Shown here: positions 9,357 to 17,597 of the stretch, in pieces | Numbering within the stretch: the stretch's first letter is position 1 | Layout of the letters: every line of letters starts with the position of its first letter | From: Hymenobacter sp. BT18 | GTDB lineage: Bacteria > Bacteroidota > Bacteroidia > Cytophagales > Hymenobacteraceae | Length of the DNA: 64,000 nucleotides | Direction of reading: 5' to 3' | Assembly: GCF_012273015.1 (NCBI RefSeq) | Contig: NZ_CP050954.1 | Span: forward strand, 1,488,001 to 1,552,000 | Notes under the pieces: model-generated | The model's input: the letters and a program-made list of their open reading frames with translations, nothing else | What the model was told of the DNA's origin: nothing | The model's database searches: none | Program-made: the position numbers and the translations under genes

Positions 9357-9482
9357 TTAATTAATAATGAGTAATTAATAATTAATAAATAAGCGCGTCG
9401 TCGGGTGTCTTTTCTGCTTTACCAGGCGGCAAGAGGCGTTTCTGACCAGTTCTTAATTATTAATTCTTAATTATTAATTCCT
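9357..9482. repeat. AT-rich inverted-repeat element
   Basis: Two AT-only arms built from AATTAATAATTAA-like units (about 9358-9389 and 9450-9480) are imperfect inverted repeats around a GC-rich core of about 60 bases. The arms contrast sharply with the surrounding GC-rich genes. The layout is that of a small non-autonomous palindromic or MITE-like element, or of a terminator pair between panB and the pseudouridine synthase gene. It has no coding capacity. Confidence 0.55.
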
Positions 9483-9487
9483 GTAAA

Positions 9488-10195
9488 GTGAACCGTCCGA
9501 ATTTGTGGTCGGAGCAGAAGGAAATTCTGTTCGAAGACAACCACCTGCTCATCATCAACAAGCCCGCGGGGCTGCTCGTTCAGGGCGACGCTACCGGGGA
9601 TGAGCCCCTCTCCGCCAAGGCGGAAGAATACCTGCGCTTTAAATACAAAAAGCCCGGCGCGGCCTTTATCGGGGTGGCCCACCGCCTCGACCGGCCCGTG
9701 AGCGGCGTGGTAGCCCTGGCCAAAACCAGCAAGGCCCTGAGCCGCCTGAATGAGCTGTTTCGCGACAACAAAGTGCACAAAACCTACTGGGCCCTGACGG
9801 GTAAGCGCCCGGAGCCGGAAACCGGCCACCTCACCCACTGGTTGGTGAAAGACCCTATTCGCAACACTACCAAGGCCTATACCGAGCGTCATTCCCAAGG
9901 CCTGAAAGCCGACCTGGATTACACCGTACTCGGGCAGGCCGGCAACCGGTGGCTGGTGCAGGTAAATCCTATTACCGGCCGCCCGCACCAGATTCGGGTG
10001 CAGCTGAGCACCGGACTGGGAACCCCTATTGTGGGCGACGTGAAGTATGGCTTCCTGGCCCCATTGCCCGACGTCAGCATAGCCCTGCACGCCCGCCAGC
10101 TGGAGTTTCAGCACCCCGTAACAAAGGAGGCCATGTGCTTTGTGGCCCCCCTGCCCGACATGCCTCACTGGGAAGCCGCGCAGGCTTATTACTAG
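9488..10195 (+). CDS. RluA-family pseudouridine synthase
   Basis: The 235-residue protein matches the RluA family, which isomerises uridine to pseudouridine in ribosomal or transfer RNA. The catalytic motif is seen as VAHRLDRPVSGVVALAKTSKA, with the active Asp in HRLDRP (about residue 66). Other conserved parts are ILFEDNHLLIINKPAGLLVQ, KTYWAL, and ITGRPHQIRVQLS. There is no N-terminal S4 domain, so it is a short, single-domain member; the target site cannot be named from sequence. The GTG at 9488 immediately follows the AT-rich repeat and is the best start because the family motif VLYEDN begins soon after. Confidence 0.9.
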   Translation: MNRPNLWSEQKEILFEDNHLLIINKPAGLLVQGDATGDEPLSAKAEEYLRFKYKKPGAAFIGVAHRLDRPVSGVVALAKTSKALSRLNELFRDNKVHKTYWALTGKRPEPETGHLTHWLVKDPIRNTTKAYTERHSQGLKADLDYTVLGQAGNRWLVQVNPITGRPHQIRVQLSTGLGTPIVGDVKYGFLAPLPDVSIALHARQLEFQHPVTKEAMCFVAPLPDMPHWEAAQAYY

Positions 10196-10346
10196 CCTGT
10201 GCGCTTCGGCCACCAGCGGGCCCAAGCGGCGGCGGCTCTGCCGTTGAGCTGCTTTTTGTCTTCTGCTGTTTTGAGGCAGCCAATGCACCGCCGGTTTCCC
10301 ACTGCGGTTGCACTTGAATAAGATTATGACCTTTTCGGCACTTTTA

Positions 10347-10377
10347 TTGAAGGGGCCTTGGCAAGGCCATAGTTTTG
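10347..10377 (+). promoter_or_regulatory. Bacteroidota-type promoter for the desaturase gene
   Basis: TTG at 10347-10349 is followed by a 20-base spacer and TAGTTTTG at 10370-10377, a good fit to the Bacteroidota -33/-7 pattern. A start of transcription near 10384 would give an 85-base leader that contains a stem-loop at 10398-10423. Confidence 0.6.
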
Positions 10378-10397
10378 CAGTGCGCTATTGAACGAAA

Positions 10398-10423
10398 GCC
10401 CCGCAGCATAGCTTATGCGGGGC
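10398..10423 (+). promoter_or_regulatory. Stem-loop in the 5' leader of the desaturase gene
   Basis: GCCCCGCA pairs with TGCGGGGC around a 10-base loop, or alternatively GCCCC/GGGGC plus GCATA/TATGC with a 3-base bulge. It lies about 15 bases after the predicted transcription start and 47 bases before the ATG, so it is an RNA structure in the leader rather than a terminator (no T run). Confidence 0.45.
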
Positions 10424-10469
10424 AGCAGCTTGCCTTGTCCTTGCCTTCGCACACCTCATTTGCCGGCTC

Positions 10470-11225
10470 ATGCCAATACTCATCTTTTTCGTTGCTCACT
10501 ATTATCTGTCGCTGTTCACGCAGACGTTCTACCTGCACCGGTACGCAGCGCACAAAATGTTCACGATGAACAAGTTCTGGGAGAAGTTCTTCTTCCTGTT
10601 CACGTACATCTGCCAGGGCTCTTCCTTCCTGTCGCCGCGGGCGTATGCGCTGCTGCACCGCATGCACCACGCTTACTCTGATACGGAGCTGGACCCTCAC
10701 TCTCCCCTGTATTCGTCGAATGCGTTTTCCATGATGTGGAAGACCAAGAACATCTACAACGCCGTCCTGAACCGGGACTACGCTGCGGCCGAGCGTTTTG
10801 AGGGCGACTACCCCGAGTGGCAGGCCATCGAGGACTTTGGCGACAAGTGGTATTCCCGCATTGGCTGGGGCACGCTCTACGTGCTGTTTTACATTCAGTT
10901 TGCCACGGCCTGGTGGCAGTACCTGCTCCTGCCCATCCACTTCCTGATGGGCCCCATCCACGGCGCTATCGTGAACTGGGGCGGCCACAAATACGGCTAC
11001 CAGAACTTCGACAACCACGACCACTCCAAGAACACCCTCGCGCTGGACTTCCTGGCTTTCGGAGAGTTGTTCCAGAACAACCACCACAAGCTGCCCATGC
11101 GCGTCAACTTCGGCGTGAAGTGGTGGGAGTTTGACCCCACGTACATGTTCATCTGGACCCTCGATAAAGTGGGCGTGGTGAAAGTAAAGCGCAAGTGGCA
11201 GGAGCCCGTCAACATGGCGGCATAG
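10470..11225 (+). CDS. Membrane fatty acid (acyl-CoA/acyl-lipid) desaturase
   Basis: This 251-residue integral membrane di-iron enzyme introduces a double bond into acyl chains. The histidine boxes are all present: HRYAAH (residues 23-28), HRMHH (63-67) and NNHHK near residue 207, plus the WGGHKYGYQNFDNHDHS segment typical of the stearoyl-CoA/delta-9 desaturase-like group. Several hydrophobic helices flank the boxes. The N-terminus is short, with the first His box close to the start, which is common for this bacterial subgroup. A good promoter and a leader hairpin lie upstream and a strong terminator follows, so the gene is a single unit. A role in adjusting membrane fluidity is inferred. Confidence 0.9.
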   Translation: MPILIFFVAHYYLSLFTQTFYLHRYAAHKMFTMNKFWEKFFFLFTYICQGSSFLSPRAYALLHRMHHAYSDTELDPHSPLYSSNAFSMMWKTKNIYNAVLNRDYAAAERFEGDYPEWQAIEDFGDKWYSRIGWGTLYVLFYIQFATAWWQYLLLPIHFLMGPIHGAIVNWGGHKYGYQNFDNHDHSKNTLALDFLAFGELFQNNHHKLPMRVNFGVKWWEFDPTYMFIWTLDKVGVVKVKRKWQEPVNMAA

Positions 11226-11267
11226 CCGACTTACGCAAGGTGAAATTATAAAGCTTCGTTTCACACG

Positions 11268-11300
11268 AAAAGGCCCTTCTGCCTCGCGGAAGGGCCTTTT
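11268..11300 (+). terminator. Terminator after the desaturase gene
   Basis: AAAAGGCCCTTC and GAAGGGCCTTTT form a perfect 12-base stem with a 9-base loop, 42 bases after the stop codon. The A and T tracts make it usable on either strand, but only the plus-strand gene lies close. Confidence 0.85.
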
Positions 11301-11411
11301 CTGTATCTGGGTTCTAGCGGTAAGCGCCGTTTATATGGTCACAATGTACTACGACCGGGCATCTTATTCTCCGATTCACAACTTCACCTTTCACAACTGC
11401 CCCTTTTCCCT

Positions 11412-11419
11412 TACCTTTG
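11412..11419 (+). promoter_or_regulatory. Promoter -7 element for rpsP operon
   Basis: TACCTTTG fits the Bacteroidota -7 consensus and lies 53 bases before the rpsP start codon. A TTT rather than TTG is found 20 bases upstream, so the -33 part is weak. Confidence 0.5.
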
Positions 11420-11471
11420 CACCTCATTTTCAACCAGACGCACGGGATGCGTCGCTTAACCAAACCGGTTT

Positions 11472-12011
11472 ATGGCAGTTAAAATCCGCCTCGCCCGTCG
11501 TGGCCGCAAGAAGGCCGCACAGTTCGACATCGTTGTTGCTGACTCCCGCTCGCCCCGCGACGGCCGCTTCATCGAAAAAATCGGCACCTACGACCCCAAC
11601 ACGAACCCTGCTTCCATCAACTTCGATGGGGATAAGGCTTTCGATTGGATTATGAAAGGTGCCCAGCCGACCGATACGGTTCGTGCTATGCTTTCTTACC
11701 GCGGCGTGCTGTACCGCAAGCACCTGCAGCTGGGGGTAATCAAAGGCGCTATTTCGCAGGATGTAGCTGACCAGCGCTTCACCGACTGGAAAGAGCAGAA
11801 AGACGCCAAAATCGAAGGCAAGCGTACCACCCTGGGTACTGCCAAGGACGAAGCCCGCAAGGAGCGTCTGGCCGCTGAAACCAAGGTAAAAGAAGCACGC
11901 GCTGAGGCGCTGCGGGCCAAGCAGGCTGCTGCACTGGCGGCTAGCGCTCCGTCGGCTGAAGCCACCGAAGCTGAGGCTCCCGCTGAAACCACCGAGGAAG
12001 CCGGCGCTTAA
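11472..12011 (+). CDS. rpsP: 30S ribosomal protein S16, extended
   Basis: S16 is a structural protein of the small ribosomal subunit. The N-terminal 85 residues match S16 (MAVKIRLARRGRKKAAQFDIVVADSR..., IEKIGTYDPNTNP, DWIMKGAQPTDTVRAML). The remaining roughly 95 residues form a charged helix and an Ala/Glu-rich tail, giving 179 residues instead of the 80-90 of most bacteria; long S16 tails are common in Bacteroidota. It heads the classic rpsP-rimM-trmD-rplS cluster and is separated from rimM by a long hairpin, which suggests that S16 is made in excess over the RNA-modification enzymes. Confidence 0.97.
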   Translation: MAVKIRLARRGRKKAAQFDIVVADSRSPRDGRFIEKIGTYDPNTNPASINFDGDKAFDWIMKGAQPTDTVRAMLSYRGVLYRKHLQLGVIKGAISQDVADQRFTDWKEQKDAKIEGKRTTLGTAKDEARKERLAAETKVKEARAEALRAKQAAALAASAPSAEATEAEAPAETTEEAGA

Positions 12012-12028
12012 TTTTTCTGGCAACTCGT

Positions 12029-12083
12029 AAGAGGTGATGAGAAGCTAAACGGGTTGCCGTTTCTGTTTCTCATCACCTCTTTT
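12029..12083 (+). terminator. Nested hairpin between rpsP and rimM
   Basis: AAGAGGTGATGAGAA (12029-12043) pairs perfectly with TTCTCATCACCTCTT (12067-12081). The loop holds a second stem, AAACGG-GTTG-CCGTTT. Only a short T run follows, so it could act as a partial terminator or an RNA-processing site that lowers rimM and trmD expression relative to rpsP. Confidence 0.75.
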
Positions 12084-12105
12084 CGTTTCCTTCCTTATTT
12101 CTGCC

Positions 12106-12693
12106 ATGAGCATTACTCCCAATGACTGCTACGAGCTGGGCTCGGTGGTAAAGCCCCACGGCCTGAAAGGCTTCGTCGTTGCTGCGCTTGATGTCGACGA
12201 CCTGCAAGCGTATCGTAAGGTGAAATCGGTGCTGCTGGAGCTGCCCGGTACCCCCGGCAAGCTCACGGCCTTTGCCATTGAAAAGCTTACCCCGCAGTCA
12301 GAGGCCCGGGCGCTGGTCAAGTTCAAGGGCATCGACCGCATCGAGGACGCGGAGCCGCTGCGCAACGCCAAGCTTTGGCGCCCCCTGGCCGAGCTGCCAG
12401 CGCTGGCGCAGGACCAGTTCTACTTCCACGACGTCATTGGCTTCACGGTGGTAGACGAGGCGCTGGGCCAGCTGGGCACGGTAGAAACATTCTATGAGCT
12501 GCCTCAGCAGGATGTACTGGCTATGCAGTACCAGGGCCAGGAAGTGCTTATCCCGGTAGCCGATGAGCTGATTTCCCACGCCGATATGGATGCCCGCACC
12601 CTGCACGTAAAACTGCCGGATGGCCTGCTGGAAGTGTACCTGACGCCGCCCTCCCGGGAGCGGGACGAACCGGACGAATTTGTAGAACCCTAA
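12106..12693 (+). CDS. rimM: Ribosome maturation factor RimM
   Basis: RimM binds S19 and helps fold the 3' domain of 16S rRNA in the 30S subunit. The 195-residue protein has the RimM N-terminal beta-barrel (CYELGSVVKPHGLKGFVVAALD, about 7-90) and a PRC-barrel domain (about 98-170; FYFHDVIGFTVVDE, GTVETFYELPQQDVLAM). The acidic/Pro-rich C-terminus is typical. It is 30 bases upstream of trmD and almost certainly co-transcribed with it. Confidence 0.95.
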   Translation: MSITPNDCYELGSVVKPHGLKGFVVAALDVDDLQAYRKVKSVLLELPGTPGKLTAFAIEKLTPQSEARALVKFKGIDRIEDAEPLRNAKLWRPLAELPALAQDQFYFHDVIGFTVVDEALGQLGTVETFYELPQQDVLAMQYQGQEVLIPVADELISHADMDARTLHVKLPDGLLEVYLTPPSRERDEPDEFVEP

Positions 12694-12723
12694 TGCGGCC
12701 TGCTGCGCCTTACCTGTCTTCTC

Positions 12724-13401
12724 ATGCGGATTGATATTGTTACCTGCCAACCCGAGCTGCTGGAAAGCCCCTTTGCCTTTTCCATTGTGAAGCGTGCCCA
12801 GGAAAAAGGCCTCGTGACGATTTATCTGCATCAGCTGCGCGACTTTGCCATCAACAAGCACGGGCAGATTGATGACTATGTGTTTGGTGGCGGCGCTGGC
12901 ATGGTGTTGCGCGTGGAGCCTATTGCCGCCTGCTTCGATGCCCTGCTAGCCCAGCGGAAGTACGACGCGGTTATCTACATGACCCCTGACGGCCAGACGC
13001 TGCGTCAGCCCCAAGCCAACCGGTTTTCCCTGGCCGAAAACCTGCTCATTCTCTGCGGGCACTATAAGGGAATCGATGAGCGGATCCGCCAGGCCTACAT
13101 TACCCACGAAGTCAGCATTGGCGACTACGTGCTGAGCGGGGGCGAGCTGGGTGCGGCCGTGCTCGTAGATACCGTGGTGCGGCTACTGCCCGGGGTGCTG
13201 GGCAACGAGGAATCCGCCCTAAGCGACTCATTCCAGGATAACCTGCTGGCTCCGCCCGTGTATACCCGCCCCGCCGAGTGGCGCGGACAGGCAGTTCCCG
13301 AAATCCTGCTTTCGGGCAATACGCCCAAAATTGAGGCGTGGCGCCACGACCAAGCTGTGGAGCGCACCCGCCTGCGCCGCCCTGACTTGCTGGATGGCTG
13401 A
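12724..13401 (+). CDS. trmD: tRNA (guanine-N1)-methyltransferase TrmD
   Basis: TrmD methylates G37 of tRNAs with S-adenosylmethionine and so prevents frameshifting. It has a SPOUT fold with a trefoil knot, shown here by [25 protein letters not shown], and [19 protein letters not shown], followed by the usual C-terminal ...[28 protein letters not shown]. The 225-residue length is normal. The ATG at 12724 follows rimM closely. A new promoter lies between this gene and rplS. Confidence 0.97.
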   Translation: MRIDIVTCQPELLESPFAFSIVKRAQEKGLVTIYLHQLRDFAINKHGQIDDYVFGGGAGMVLRVEPIAACFDALLAQRKYDAVIYMTPDGQTLRQPQANRFSLAENLLILCGHYKGIDERIRQAYITHEVSIGDYVLSGGELGAAVLVDTVVRLLPGVLGNEESALSDSFQDNLLAPPVYTRPAEWRGQAVPEILLSGNTPKIEAWRHDQAVERTRLRRPDLLDG

Positions 13402-13498
13402 CAGGCTGCACCGTGGCAGCAGGCGACCTTACAACGCGAAGCTGCCTAACCATTTAACTGTTAATCCATTCAACAATCAAGCAATTCGCCTGCGCGTC

Positions 13499-13529
13499 TT
13501 GCAATCCTCAAAACAGAGCGCTATATTTG
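13499..13529 (+). promoter_or_regulatory. Bacteroidota-type promoter for rplS
   Basis: TTG at 13499-13501, a 20-base spacer, and TATATTTG at 13522-13529 give the best match to the Bacteroidota promoter consensus in this window. It starts a 50-base leader before the rplS ATG at 13587, so L19 can be made independently of the rpsP-rimM-trmD transcript. Confidence 0.65.
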
Positions 13530-13586
13530 CGCCTCCTTAATAGAACCTACTTCGGCGGCGCGGCCGTCTTTTACAGTTTTCCAGCC

Positions 13587-13967
13587 ATGAGCGTACTTCT
13601 CGACTTCATCAATTCTGAATCCCAGGAGCGCCGCGCCAGCTTCCCCAAGTTTGCTGCCGGTGACACCATCAACGTGCACGTAAAAATCCGCGAGGGCAAC
13701 AAGGAGCGTATCCAGCAGTTCCAGGGCGTGGTTATCCAGCGCAAGAACTCCAACTCGAACGGCGAAACTTTCACGGTGCGCAAGATTTCGAACCAGATTG
13801 GTACGGAGCGTATTTTCCCCCTGCTGTCGCCCAACATCGACAAGATTGAGCTGATCCGTCGTGGTAAAGTACGTCGTGCTCGTCTGTTCTACCTGCGTGG
13901 TCTGTCGGGCAAAGCTGCTCGTATCAAAGAGAAGCGCATGAACGTGGTAGAGAAAGTTACGGCTTAA
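13587..13967 (+). CDS. rplS: 50S ribosomal protein L19
   Basis: L19 sits at the 30S-50S interface. The 126-residue product begins [20 protein letters not shown] and contains [36 protein letters not shown] and [12 protein letters not shown], all diagnostic. The frame is open from 13527, but the upstream part would read through the -7 promoter element, so the ATG at 13587 is chosen. Two hairpins follow the gene. Confidence 0.97.
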   Translation: MSVLLDFINSESQERRASFPKFAAGDTINVHVKIREGNKERIQQFQGVVIQRKNSNSNGETFTVRKISNQIGTERIFPLLSPNIDKIELIRRGKVRRARLFYLRGLSGKAARIKEKRMNVVEKVTA

Positions 13968-13993
13968 TCCCACGGGCCTTGTCCCTATGTTTC

Positions 13994-14025
13994 AACGACC
14001 AGTTCCTACTCAGGGGCTGGTCGTT
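13994..14025 (+). terminator. Terminator after rplS
   Basis: AACGACCAG pairs with CTGGTCGTT around a 14-base loop, followed by a short T-rich stretch (GTCGTTT). It is 27 bases past the rplS stop codon. Confidence 0.7.
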
Positions 14026-14053
14026 GTCGTTTAAGTTGGCTGCTTGCCCAGCA

Positions 14054-14090
14054 AAAGGCCCGGCTTCCTTACGCAGGAAGCCGGGCCTTT
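14054..14090. terminator. Bidirectional terminator between rplS and the minus-strand gene
   Basis: AAAGGCCCGGCTTCC and GGAAGCCGGGCCTTT form a strong stem with a short loop. It lies 17 bases beyond the stop codon of the minus-strand gene and backs up the rplS terminator. Confidence 0.85.
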
Positions 14091-14106
14091 ATCGTACCTA
14101 TTAAGA

Positions 14107-14475
14107 CTACTTTACCTGAGCTGCCGTGGACGTAAGGGCCTCGCCCAGCTTGGTAATCCGCTCAGCGGTGTTGGGATTTTCGGAGAAGATGGCCGCTTTG
14201 GTCGTGTTTTCGCCCAAGCGTGCCAACAGCGTCCCGACCACGTCTTTATCGAACCCACCGCTGTTGAAGTGGGCTTTCAATTCCTGCAGGTCAATGACTA
14301 ATTGATGTAGCTCCGGGTTGTTGGCATCCTTCAGGTCTTCAATCCAACGCTGCAGGTGATTATCGAGGCCGGCTTTCTCGGATTCTTCCTGCAGATCGAG
14401 ACCCAGCAGTTTGATGGCGCCGTCGAGGTGGTTCTGGTGTTGGGTATCGTCTTTGGGCAATTTGTGAAAAGACAT
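14107..14475 (-). CDS. Small helical protein of unknown function
   Basis: A 122-residue, mainly alpha-helical, acidic protein (MSFHKLPKDDTQHQNHLDGA...). No signal peptide, membrane helix or known motif is seen. It includes repeated Leu/Glu helices (LDLQEESEKAGL, LVIDLQELKAHF) and a C-terminal AERITKLGEALT segment. The ATG at 14475 was preferred to the open start at 14643, because the upstream part overlaps the divergent peptidase gene and has an unrelated composition. It is probably cytoplasmic. Confidence 0.6.
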   Translation of the reverse strand: MSFHKLPKDDTQHQNHLDGAIKLLGLDLQEESEKAGLDNHLQRWIEDLKDANNPELHQLVIDLQELKAHFNSGGFDKDVVGTLLARLGENTTKAAIFSENPNTAERITKLGEALTSTAAQVK

Positions 14476-14609
14476 AGGCGGAAAGGATACACCGCTAAAG
14501 GCGGTAGTGAAGGATGAGCCTGTGCAAACGGCTTGGCTCCCGCAAAGGTTGTCCGTCACATTTCCGGCGCGGAAACGTACTTTCGTACTCCCCTTTCTTG
14601 TATTCTGGT

Positions 14610-17597
14610 ATGAAAAAATTTCTGGCGGGCTGCTGGCTGGCACTTATTCCCCTGGCAGCCACTGCCCAAACTACCCCTACCCCTTCTGCCACCTGGCAGC
14701 AGCAGGTTAATTACTCTATCGACGTAACGCTTGATGATGTACGCCACGAGCTGACTGGTCGGGAGGAGCTGCTATACACCAACAACTCCCCCGAAACGCT
14801 GCCCTTCATCTGGTTTCACCTGTGGCCCAACGCCTACCGCGACAACACCACGGCCTTTGCCAAGCAGCAGCTGCGCAACGGCGACCGGAAGTTTCAGTTT
14901 GCTCCGCCCGCCGACCGCGGGTTCATCGACCAGCTGGATTTCAAAGTAAACGGCGAAGCCGCCCGCCTGGAGTACGACTCCCAGAATCCGGATGTGGCGA
15001 AGCTGGTGTTGCCGCAGCCGCTAGCTCCCGGGGCCAGCATTACCATCACCACCCCTTTTCACGTGAAGCTGCCCGCGTCCTTCTCCCGGCTGGGGCACGT
15101 GGGGCAGTCGTACCAGATTACGCAGTGGTACCCCAAGCCCGCCGTACTCGACCAGCGCGGCTGGCACCCCATGCCGTACCTGAACATAGGTGAGTTCTAC
15201 TCTGAGTTTGGGTCGTTTGATGTGCGCATTACCCTGCCGGCCAATTACGTGGTGGGCGCTACCGGGCAGCTCCAAAACCCCGAGGAGCAGCAGCGCCTGG
15301 AGCAGCTGGCCGCCACCACGGCCGCCAAGAAGGACAGCAAGGACTTCGGCAGCGACTTATCGTTCCCGGCCTCGGCTCCCGAAACCAAAACCCTGCGCTA
15401 CGTGCAGGACCAGGTGCATGACTTTGCCTGGTTTGCCGATAAGCGCTTTAATGTGCTGAAAAGCGGCGTCACGCTGCCTTCGGGCCGACAGGTATCGTCC
15501 TGGGTGCTGTTTACTAACAAGAATGCTACTCGCTGGATTGAAGGGCTCCAGCACCTGAACGACGCCCTGACGTATTACTCCAAGTGGGTGGGCGAATATC
15601 CCTATCCTTCCGCCACGGCCGTAGACGGGGCCTTGAGCGCCGGCTCTGGCATGGAGTACCCCATGGTGACGGTAACCGAGCCTTCCGCTATTTCGCACGA
15701 GGTGGGCCACAACTGGTTTTACGGCATTCTGGCCTCCAACGAGCGGGACTATGCCTGGATGGACGAGGGCCTAAACTCCTACGTTGATAACCGGATAGCG
15801 GCCCTCAACAACTCGCCCGGCTCTATGCAAACCGGGGTGCTTTCGCGCATCAAGCCGCTGATGGCAAAATTCAATATGGACGGCCTATCGGCGTATGCGC
15901 TGGAGCAGGCCACGTACCAGACGCAGGCTTCCCGCGGCCTTGACCAGCCCGTGAACGGAGTTTCTTCGGCGGCTTCGGGCATGCTCAATTACCCGTTTAT
16001 CGTTTACAGCAAAACGGCGGCGCTGTTCAACTACCTGGAGAATTACCTGGGCCAGGAGAAGTTTGACGCGGCCATGCACGCGTACTTCGAGCGGTGGAAG
16101 TTTCGCCATCCGTATCCTGGGGACCTGCAGGCTTCTTTCGAGGAAAGCACTGGCCAGAAGCTGGGGTGGTTTTTTCAGGATATGCTGAGCAAGCGGGTGC
16201 GCTACGACGCTACCATTGAAGATATCCAGGTTTCGGATACGGTGAAAGTACTGGTACGCAACGACTCTCCGGCCCCGTTCGCGGTGCCGGTTTCTACCCT
16301 CGATGCCCAGGGCAAAGTCTTGGAGACGCTCTGGTCGCCCGTGCTGGGTATTACGGAGGAGGACGAATCTGCCCAGCTCAATTTCCGGCGCGAAGGCGTA
16401 CAGGCGGTAACCGTAGATGCCAACTACGTCACCACCGAATTCAGCCGCCGCGACGACCGCACCAAAACCAGCGGGAGCTTCCGTCGCGTCGAGCCTTTCC
16501 GCTTTCAGGGTGGGTTGGCACCCATTCAGCGCTGGGATCGGGCAATTGTCAACTTCACCCCGGTGATTGGGGCCAATACCTCCGATAAGTTCATGCTGGG
16601 GGCCGCTTTCTACAGCAGCCCGCTGGTACTGCAGCGCCTCACCTACGTGGTGATGCCCATGTACAGCTTCAACCAAAAGGAGGTAAACGGTATTGCTCAG
16701 CTCAACGTGAACGTGCTGCCTGATAAGTATGCCCGCCGGATTGTGACGGGCGTGCTGGTGCAGCGCTTCGAGCGCTACCGGAAAGTAGAGCCCAGCATCA
16801 CGTTCGACCTGCCTTTCTCGGCATACGACGCCCCGCAACACTCTCTGAAGCTGGCTTCAGCATCAATTAAGGACGAAGACCTAGACCAGACCAGCAGCAT
16901 TCAAACGCTGGAGTACCGGGTGCACGGCGGCAATGCCCTGCAGCGTTGGACGGGCTACGTAGAGTTCAACCAGCTGACGCCCAAGCCGGGCTTGGTTATC
17001 AGCAATGCCGAGGCCCGACTGCTACGGGCAGCGGGCACCTTCCAGCGCTACTATTCCGCCAAGAAGAGTGTTTCGGTTCGCCTATTTGGGGGCCGTTTCC
17101 TGTCTAATGTGGGCACCTCCTCCGAATCCCAGCCGTACGTGCTGGGCCTGAGCGGTAGCCCCGACTACCGGCGCCAAACCGCCTTCCTGGACCGTCAGCA
17201 GATTTCTCCGGCCCTGGCCGCCCAGCGCCACCAGACCGACGACCGCGATGGTGCCTTTAAAGCCTACCTGCCGGTAGCCAGCACCAAATGGCTGAGCACC
17301 CTGAACGTACAGGGAGATTTGCCCATCACCAGCCTGAAAGTATTTGCCGACTTCGGCGCTACCAGCAACAAAGTACTGCTCGAAAGTGGCAAGCAGCGCC
17401 GCCTTTTCTACGATGCGGGCTTGGTGGTGCCCATCATTCCCGGAGGTATCTTCCAGTTCTACGTACCCGTGGCTGGCTCGCAGTTCGGCAACGGGTTGCC
17501 CGGCAGCCGCAAGGAGTTTACCGACAACCTGCGCTTTGTCTTCCACCTCGACAAGCTCAACCCTTTCCGCTTGCTGGATGAGCACCTGGCGCAGTAG
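14610..17597 (+). CDS. Secreted M1-family metallopeptidase with long C-terminal strand-rich region
   Basis: The 995-residue protein has a signal peptide (MKKFLAGCWLALIPLAATAQ) and an M1 (gluzincin) aminopeptidase domain. The zinc motif HEVGH is at 363-367 and the third ligand, Glu386 in WMDEGLNSY, follows with the family spacing of 18 residues. The substrate-recognition region has AGSGMEYPMVTV (GAMEN-like). After about residue 640 the sequence changes to a strand-rich, aromatic stretch (for example MLGAAFYSSPLVLQRLTYVVMPMYSF) that looks like outer-membrane barrel strands rather than the usual helical M1 C-domain. Peptide degradation at the cell surface or in the periplasm is inferred. The gene overlaps the following lipoprotein gene by 20 bases. 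The start was taken at the ATG preceding the signal peptide. Confidence 0.85.
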   Translation: MKKFLAGCWLALIPLAATAQTTPTPSATWQQQVNYSIDVTLDDVRHELTGREELLYTNNSPETLPFIWFHLWPNAYRDNTTAFAKQQLRNGDRKFQFAPPADRGFIDQLDFKVNGEAARLEYDSQNPDVAKLVLPQPLAPGASITITTPFHVKLPASFSRLGHVGQSYQITQWYPKPAVLDQRGWHPMPYLNIGEFYSEFGSFDVRITLPANYVVGATGQLQNPEEQQRLEQLAATTAAKKDSKDFGSDLSFPASAPETKTLRYVQDQVHDFAWFADKRFNVLKSGVTLPSGRQVSSWVLFTNKNATRWIEGLQHLNDALTYYSKWVGEYPYPSATAVDGALSAGSGMEYPMVTVTEPSAISHEVGHNWFYGILASNERDYAWMDEGLNSYVDNRIAALNNSPGSMQTGVLSRIKPLMAKFNMDGLSAYALEQATYQTQASRGLDQPVNGVSSAASGMLNYPFIVYSKTAALFNYLENYLGQEKFDAAMHAYFERWKFRHPYPGDLQASFEESTGQKLGWFFQDMLSKRVRYDATIEDIQVSDTVKVLVRNDSPAPFAVPVSTLDAQGKVLETLWSPVLGITEEDESAQLNFRREGVQAVTVDANYVTTEFSRRDDRTKTSGSFRRVEPFRFQGGLAPIQRWDRAIVNFTPVIGANTSDKFMLGAAFYSSPLVLQRLTYVVMPMYSFNQKEVNGIAQLNVNVLPDKYARRIVTGVLVQRFERYRKVEPSITFDLPFSAYDAPQHSLKLASASIKDEDLDQTSSIQTLEYRVHGGNALQRWTGYVEFNQLTPKPGLVISNAEARLLRAAGTFQRYYSAKKSVSVRLFGGRFLSNVGTSSESQPYVLGLSGSPDYRRQTAFLDRQQISPALAAQRHQTDDRDGAFKAYLPVASTKWLSTLNVQGDLPITSLKVFADFGATSNKVLLESGKQRRLFYDAGLVVPIIPGGIFQFYVPVAGSQFGNGLPGSRKEFTDNLRFVFHLDKLNPFRLLDEHLAQ

